Shown one piece after another: positions 6,754-9,568 of a stretch of 9,568 nucleotides of DNA; within the stretch, counting starts at the first letter, position 1; every line of letters begins with the position of its first letter. The notes under the pieces were generated by a model, which worked only from the letters and a program-made list of their open reading frames with translations, made no database searches and was not told the DNA's origin. The DNA lies in assembly GCA_021463315.1 (NCBI GenBank), contig JAJTXO010000102.1:1-9568 (forward strand). The letters run 5' to 3'. The position numbers were made by a program, and so were the translations under genes. Origin of the DNA: Caldilineales bacterium. Its GTDB lineage: Bacteria; Chloroflexota; Anaerolineae; JAAEKA01.

Positions 6754-6843
6754 AGACTTCGGAAGTGGCCGATTTGCGTGATACAGGGGCCTGGCTGCGG
6801 TCAAAACGAGCTCCTTCGAGGCGCTCGGCCACTTCCGAAGTCT
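6754..6843. repeat. 19-bp perfect inverted repeat between convergent genes
   Basis: AGACTTCGGAAGTGGCCGA (6754-6772) and its exact reverse complement (6825-6843) enclose 52 bp. The arms carry the same ACTTCSGAAGT core as the elements at 392-487 and 8997-9110. The loop holds TCAAAACGAGCTC (6801-6813), close to TCAAAACGGGCTC in the reverse complement of those elements, so it is a diverged member of the family. It lies between manC and the nitroreductase gene, which converge. It could terminate transcription from both sides, but neither side has a T-run. Nothing else is seen in 6682-6882. Confidence 0.7.
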
Positions 6844-6882
6844 GGAAAATGACAGGGCGGGAGAGGCGCTAGCGGAGAGGGG

Positions 6883-7494
6883 TCAGCGCGCGATCACGCG
6901 CGTCGCCAACGGCGCGCGTGCTTTATCGCGCGGCGCATCGTCGGGCGGATAGCCGATGGTCAGCAAAGCCTGGGGGTCATAGGCCGCGGGCAGGTCGAGG
7001 ATGGCCTGCACCAGCGCAGGAGAGAAAATCGGCGCACACATCCAGCAGGCGGCCAGGCCGCAGTGGTGCGCGGCCAACAGCAGATTCTGGCAGGCCAGCG
7101 CCACCGATTGCACCCCCATCTGCCACTCCCGCTGTTGACGCTGTGGGTCGGGGTAGACATCCAGCGAGTCCAGGTCGAGGCAGGGCAGAATCGCCAGCGG
7201 CGCGTCGACGATGCGCTGAATGGACCGTGCGGCGCGCTGGCTCACCTGCTGCGCATCGGCGCCGTCGGCCAGCAGATCGGACTGCCAATGCGCGGCCATG
7301 GCTTCCGCCAGCCGCCGCCGCCGGCTGGCGTCGTTCAGGATCACGAAACGCCAAGGCTGGCGATTGTGCGCCGATGGGGCCCAGTGCGCGGCCTCCAGCA
7401 GCTTGTCCACCAGCTCAGACGGCACGGCCCGCGCGGCGTAGCGCCGCACCGAACGGCGGCCGCGCGCCAGCTCCCAGAAGGTAGGGTCGCTCAC
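6883..7494 (-). CDS. Nitroreductase-family protein, FbiB C-terminal-like
   Basis: A flavin-binding oxidoreductase of the nitroreductase fold. Residues 12-51 hold the typical start, RGRRSVRRYA followed by HWAPSAHNRQPWRFVI, and the middle holds LACQNLLLAAHHCGLAACWMC (133-153). This spacing recalls the C-terminal domain of FbiB, which reduces dehydro-F420, but the F420 ligase domain is absent, so the substrate remains open. At 203 residues it fits a free-standing domain. The GTG at 7494 was chosen because GAGG sits just upstream, overlapping the kinase stop codon. The reading frame extends to 7725, but that part overlaps the kinase gene and is unlike the family. Only seven bases separate it from the kinase, so the two are probably translationally coupled. 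Confidence 0.82.
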   Translation of the reverse strand: MSDPTFWELARGRRSVRRYAARAVPSELVDKLLEAAHWAPSAHNRQPWRFVILNDASRRRRLAEAMAAHWQSDLLADGADAQQVSQRAARSIQRIVDAPLAILPCLDLDSLDVYPDPQRQQREWQMGVQSVALACQNLLLAAHHCGLAACWMCAPIFSPALVQAILDLPAAYDPQALLTIGYPPDDAPRDKARAPLATRVIAR

Positions 7495-7501
7495 CAGCGC
7501 C

Positions 7502-8407
7502 TCACAAGCCGGCCAATTCCTTGACCTTGGCCAGATTGGGCACCTGATCCTGGCCGCGCGGTTGGGCGATGTAGAGCGAGGAGGCGGCGCAGGCAAAGCG
7601 GGCCGCGCTGACCAGGTCCCAGCCCTGCAGATGGCCGTAGATCGCCGCGGCCTTGAACATATCGCCCGCGCCGGTGGTGTCGACGGCCGTGACCGGGAAG
7701 GGCTCGATGTAGGAAGGCCGGCCATAGCGATCCACCGCCAGCACTGGCTTCTGGCCGTGGGTGATGATGATCGCGCCGGCGCCAGCTCGCTGCAGCTCCA
7801 GCGCGTGATCGTAGATGTAGACGCCAGGGAAATAGCCGACGAGGAAATCGCGCGAGATGACGATCAGGTCGCTGAGATGGGCCAGCGGGTAGTCGGGCCA
7901 GATGGCGTCGGCTGACACTACCGGTCGGCCCAACCGGCGTGCTGTCTGGGCGGCCTCATCGCGCTCCCCTTTGCCGTAGACATCGACGCTCAGCAGCCGC
8001 GCCCGGCGCATCAGGTCTTCGGTCAGGGCGGTCTTGGGCGCGTCGTCGAACCAATAGCCCAGAATGCTGCGTTCGCCGTCGGGGGTCCCCAGGATGCGGC
8101 AGAAGGGGGTGCGCACGTCGGCGCGCTGAACCAGATAGCGGGTGTCGATGCCCGGCAAGCTGTCGAGCTGGCCGCGGATATAGCGTCCCCACTTGTCTTC
8201 GCCGATGGCATTGCCGACGATGGCTACCCGCAGGCCCCAGGAGCTGAGAAAGCGCGCGACCGTGGCGGCTTCGCCGCCCAGGCGCTGAAAGTTCTGCTGC
8301 ACCTGGCTATCGCGCCGTGGCGTGGGCAGATAGGGCACGTAGATCAGGTCGTCGGCGCTGATGGTGCCGTAGCAGATCACATCGTAGTCGAAGTCGCTGG
8401 CGGACAT
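7502..8407 (-). CDS. PfkB-family carbohydrate or nucleoside kinase
   Basis: An ATP-dependent kinase of the ribokinase superfamily that phosphorylates a sugar or nucleoside hydroxyl in the cytoplasm. The 301-residue length is normal. The N-terminal strand is YDVICYGTISADDLIYVPYL; LGGEAATVARFL corresponds to the GG substrate loop; VRTPFCRILGTPDGERSIL is a family block; and the second PfkB signature DTTGAGDMF gives the anion hole and catalytic base D249. The residues that would fix the substrate cannot be assigned by eye. The neighbouring phosphoribosyltransferase hints at nucleoside salvage, while the DapA-family aldolase hints at sugar-acid breakdown. The ATG at 8407 is preceded by GGAGAGG, 25 bp after the phosphoribosyltransferase gene. 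Confidence 0.87.
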   Translation of the reverse strand: MSASDFDYDVICYGTISADDLIYVPYLPTPRRDSQVQQNFQRLGGEAATVARFLSSWGLRVAIVGNAIGEDKWGRYIRGQLDSLPGIDTRYLVQRADVRTPFCRILGTPDGERSILGYWFDDAPKTALTEDLMRRARLLSVDVYGKGERDEAAQTARRLGRPVVSADAIWPDYPLAHLSDLIVISRDFLVGYFPGVYIYDHALELQRAGAGAIIITHGQKPVLAVDRYGRPSYIEPFPVTAVDTTGAGDMFKAAAIYGHLQGWDLVSAARFACAASSLYIAQPRGQDQVPNLAKVKELAGL

Positions 8408-8432
8408 GGCAACCTCTCCCGCACAAGGGTGT

Positions 8433-8924
8433 TTAGCCGACTCCGGCTACTACCAACTGGCGATCTGCGCCGCGTTCGATTTCCCACGGGTAGACAATCC
8501 AGGCATCGGTGACCGCGGCGTAGTAGTCGGGCGCCGCGTCGCGGAACATGCTTTCGGCCGGCTTGTAGTGCAACACGCACAGCTCAGGGGTGGCGCTGGC
8601 GGCCTCCACCCGGGATTTCACGGTCATGATGGTGCGGCCGCTGTCCCACACATCGTCGACCACCAGAATGCGCCGGCCGCGCAGCAGCGAGTCGCCAGGG
8701 AACTGCAAAAAAGTCGGCCAGGCCAGCCGCTTCTGTACGCCGGTGTGAAATTCCACCGCCGCTGTCAGGAGATATTTGATGTTCAACGCCTCGCTGAGAA
8801 TGCCGCCAGGCACAATGCCGCCGCGGGTGATCATCAGCAAGGCGTCATACACGCCGCGGAACTGCGGCAACAGCTCGTGGATCAGCCGGTCGACGTCGCT
8901 CCAGGAGAGCACCTCTTTGCGCAT
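8433..8924 (-). CDS. Purine-type phosphoribosyltransferase (Gpt-like)
   Basis: A type I phosphoribosyltransferase that would join a nucleobase, probably guanine, xanthine or hypoxanthine, to PRPP. The PRPP-binding loop VVDDVWDSGRT is at 88-98, ITRGGIVPGGILSEAL at 32-47 is the N-terminal active-site block, and the C-terminal YKPAES followed by WIVYPWE (142-148) recalls the hood of xanthine-guanine enzymes. At 163 residues it is close to E. coli Gpt (152). I chose the ATG at 8924, preceded by AAGGAGA. An upstream ATG at 8966 also has a GAGG before it and would add 14 residues (SAPHFPQFPQGEP), which look unlike the family. It leads the tight cluster with the PfkB kinase and nitroreductase. Confidence 0.85.
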   Translation of the reverse strand: MRKEVLSWSDVDRLIHELLPQFRGVYDALLMITRGGIVPGGILSEALNIKYLLTAAVEFHTGVQKRLAWPTFLQFPGDSLLRGRRILVVDDVWDSGRTIMTVKSRVEAASATPELCVLHYKPAESMFRDAAPDYYAAVTDAWIVYPWEIERGADRQLVVAGVG

Positions 8925-8996
8925 CGGCTCTCCTTGGGGGAATTGGGGAAAGTGAGGGGCACTCATTTGACCTCGTGGAACGGAAGAAGCTCAGGA

Positions 8997-9110
8997 GGTA
9001 TCATCTCAATAGATGGGGAAGACTTCCGAAGTCTTATGGACTGTGAGCCCGTTTTGAACAAACCTGCGCAGACTTCGGAAGTCTCGACCCCGGTTTATTG
9101 AGATGACACC
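8997..9110. mobile_element. MITE-like element with terminal inverted repeats
   Basis: The ends GGTATCATCTCAATA (8997-9011) and TATTGAGATGACACC (9096-9110) are reverse complements at 14 of 15 positions. CTCAGGAGG occurs on both sides (8990-8998 and 9110-9118). It partly overlaps the ends, so the target duplication is 6 to 9 bp depending on where the element is cut. Inside are two opposed 15-base palindromes (9020-9034 and 9070-9084). It encodes no protein. It lies between the aldolase and the phosphoribosyltransferase and shares 95 of 96 bases with 392-487. Confidence 0.75.
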
Positions 9111-9139
9111 TCAGGAGGAATTGGAAGCCTGCCGTCTGG

Positions 9140-9568
9140 TCAGGCGGCGCGCTGCGCCAGGAAGGGCGTGGCCAGCGCGGCCAGCTCAGCGCGCTGCGCA
9201 CTGTTCAGGTCCACCAACGGTGGACGCACCGCGGCCAGCGGCAGGCCAGCGAAGAGGGTGAGCAGGAATTTGGTGGCTGCATGCATGGAGGGGGAACGCT
9301 CCAGCCAGCCGCGCACCAGGTTCACCTGTTCCTGTATGGGCGCCGGATCGTGGCCTGCCAGCACGGCCTGGCGCACGCCTTGCAACAGGTCGGGGATGAG
9401 ATTGCCGCCGGCGGTGATGACGCCTGCCACCCCAGCCGCGATGGTCTGGCCGGCCAGGCTGTCGCTGCCGGCAAAGACCCGCAGATCGGGGAACAGCTTG
9501 TTCCAGTGGACGATGCTCTCGAAATCGCCGCTGGAATCTTTGACGCCAGCCACGCAGCCTGGGTGCGA
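9140..9568 (-). CDS. DapA-family aldolase (dihydrodipicolinate synthase family), C-terminal part
   Basis: Class I aldolase of the TIM-barrel family that includes dihydrodipicolinate synthase, N-acetylneuraminate lyase and keto-deoxy sugar-acid aldolases. The 142 visible residues begin just before the Schiff-base lysine in GVKDSSGDFE. They continue through FAGSDSLA, where these enzymes line the pyruvate side, and GVAGVITAGGNLIPDL, and end with VRPPLVDLNSAQRAELAAL. About the first 150 residues lie outside the window, including the tyrosine and the GTTGE loop that help define the reaction, so the substrate cannot be named. It is the first gene of the minus-strand cluster, separated from the phosphoribosyltransferase by the MITE-like element. 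Confidence 0.88.
   Translation of the reverse strand, partial: SHPGCVAGVKDSSGDFESIVHWNKLFPDLRVFAGSDSLAGQTIAAGVAGVITAGGNLIPDLLQGVRQAVLAGHDPAPIQEQVNLVRGWLERSPSMHAATKFLLTLFAGLPLAAVRPPLVDLNSAQRAELAALATPFLAQRAA

Noticed and set aside
7495..7725. Longer nitroreductase starting at 7725
   Set aside because: The extra 77 residues overlap the conserved C-terminal end of the PfkB kinase in another frame and resemble no nitroreductase. The GTG at 7494 has its own ribosome binding site.

Overview
The window is GC-rich bacterial DNA with densely packed genes and several families of short repeats between them. I infer a Chloroflexota bacterium of the Anaerolineae/Caldilineae kind. The grounds are the palindromic 15-mer AGACTTCSGAAGTCT recurring between genes, the runs of short tandem repeats at operon junctions, and a nitroreductase resembling the C-terminal domain of the F420-synthesis protein FbiB. 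No rRNA, tRNA or CRISPR array was seen.

Left half (1-4992, all on the minus strand, transcribed right to left): a glycerol and dihydroxyacetone catabolic operon in the order glpF, dhaK, dhaL, glpK, glpA, with glpA cut by the left edge. GlpF lets glycerol in. GlpK phosphorylates it, and the FAD-dependent GlpA-type dehydrogenase oxidises glycerol-3-phosphate to dihydroxyacetone phosphate (DHAP). DhaK and DhaL feed dihydroxyacetone to the same product. No dhaM and no glycerol dehydrogenase are visible. A strong hairpin followed by U5 lies between glpF and dhaK. Every later junction carries a different repeat: 23-bp and 8-bp arrays between dhaK and dhaL, a 12-bp motif three times between dhaL and glpK, and a mosaic of three repeat types between glpK and glpA.

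Middle (4993-5568): a 576-bp divergent control region with no convincing gene. It holds a possible glpF promoter, a structured glpF leader, inverted repeats that could be operators, and a good sigma70-like promoter placed so close to the next ATG that the manC transcript is probably leaderless. manC (5569-6681, plus strand) encodes a mannose-1-phosphate guanylyltransferase that makes GDP-mannose.

Right half (6682-9568): manC ends facing a minus-strand cluster. In transcription order it is a DapA-family aldolase (cut by the right edge), a Gpt-like phosphoribosyltransferase, a PfkB-family sugar or nucleoside kinase and an FbiB-like nitroreductase. The last three are tightly spaced and probably co-transcribed. 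A 19-bp perfect inverted repeat lies between the convergent genes. A 114-bp MITE-like element with terminal inverted repeats and a flanking direct repeat lies between the aldolase and the phosphoribosyltransferase. Ninety-six bases of that element recur, with one mismatch, just upstream of glpA, 8.6 kb away.

The metabolic genes are recognisable families. The least explained material is the intergenic repeat system and the glpF leader and operator region.
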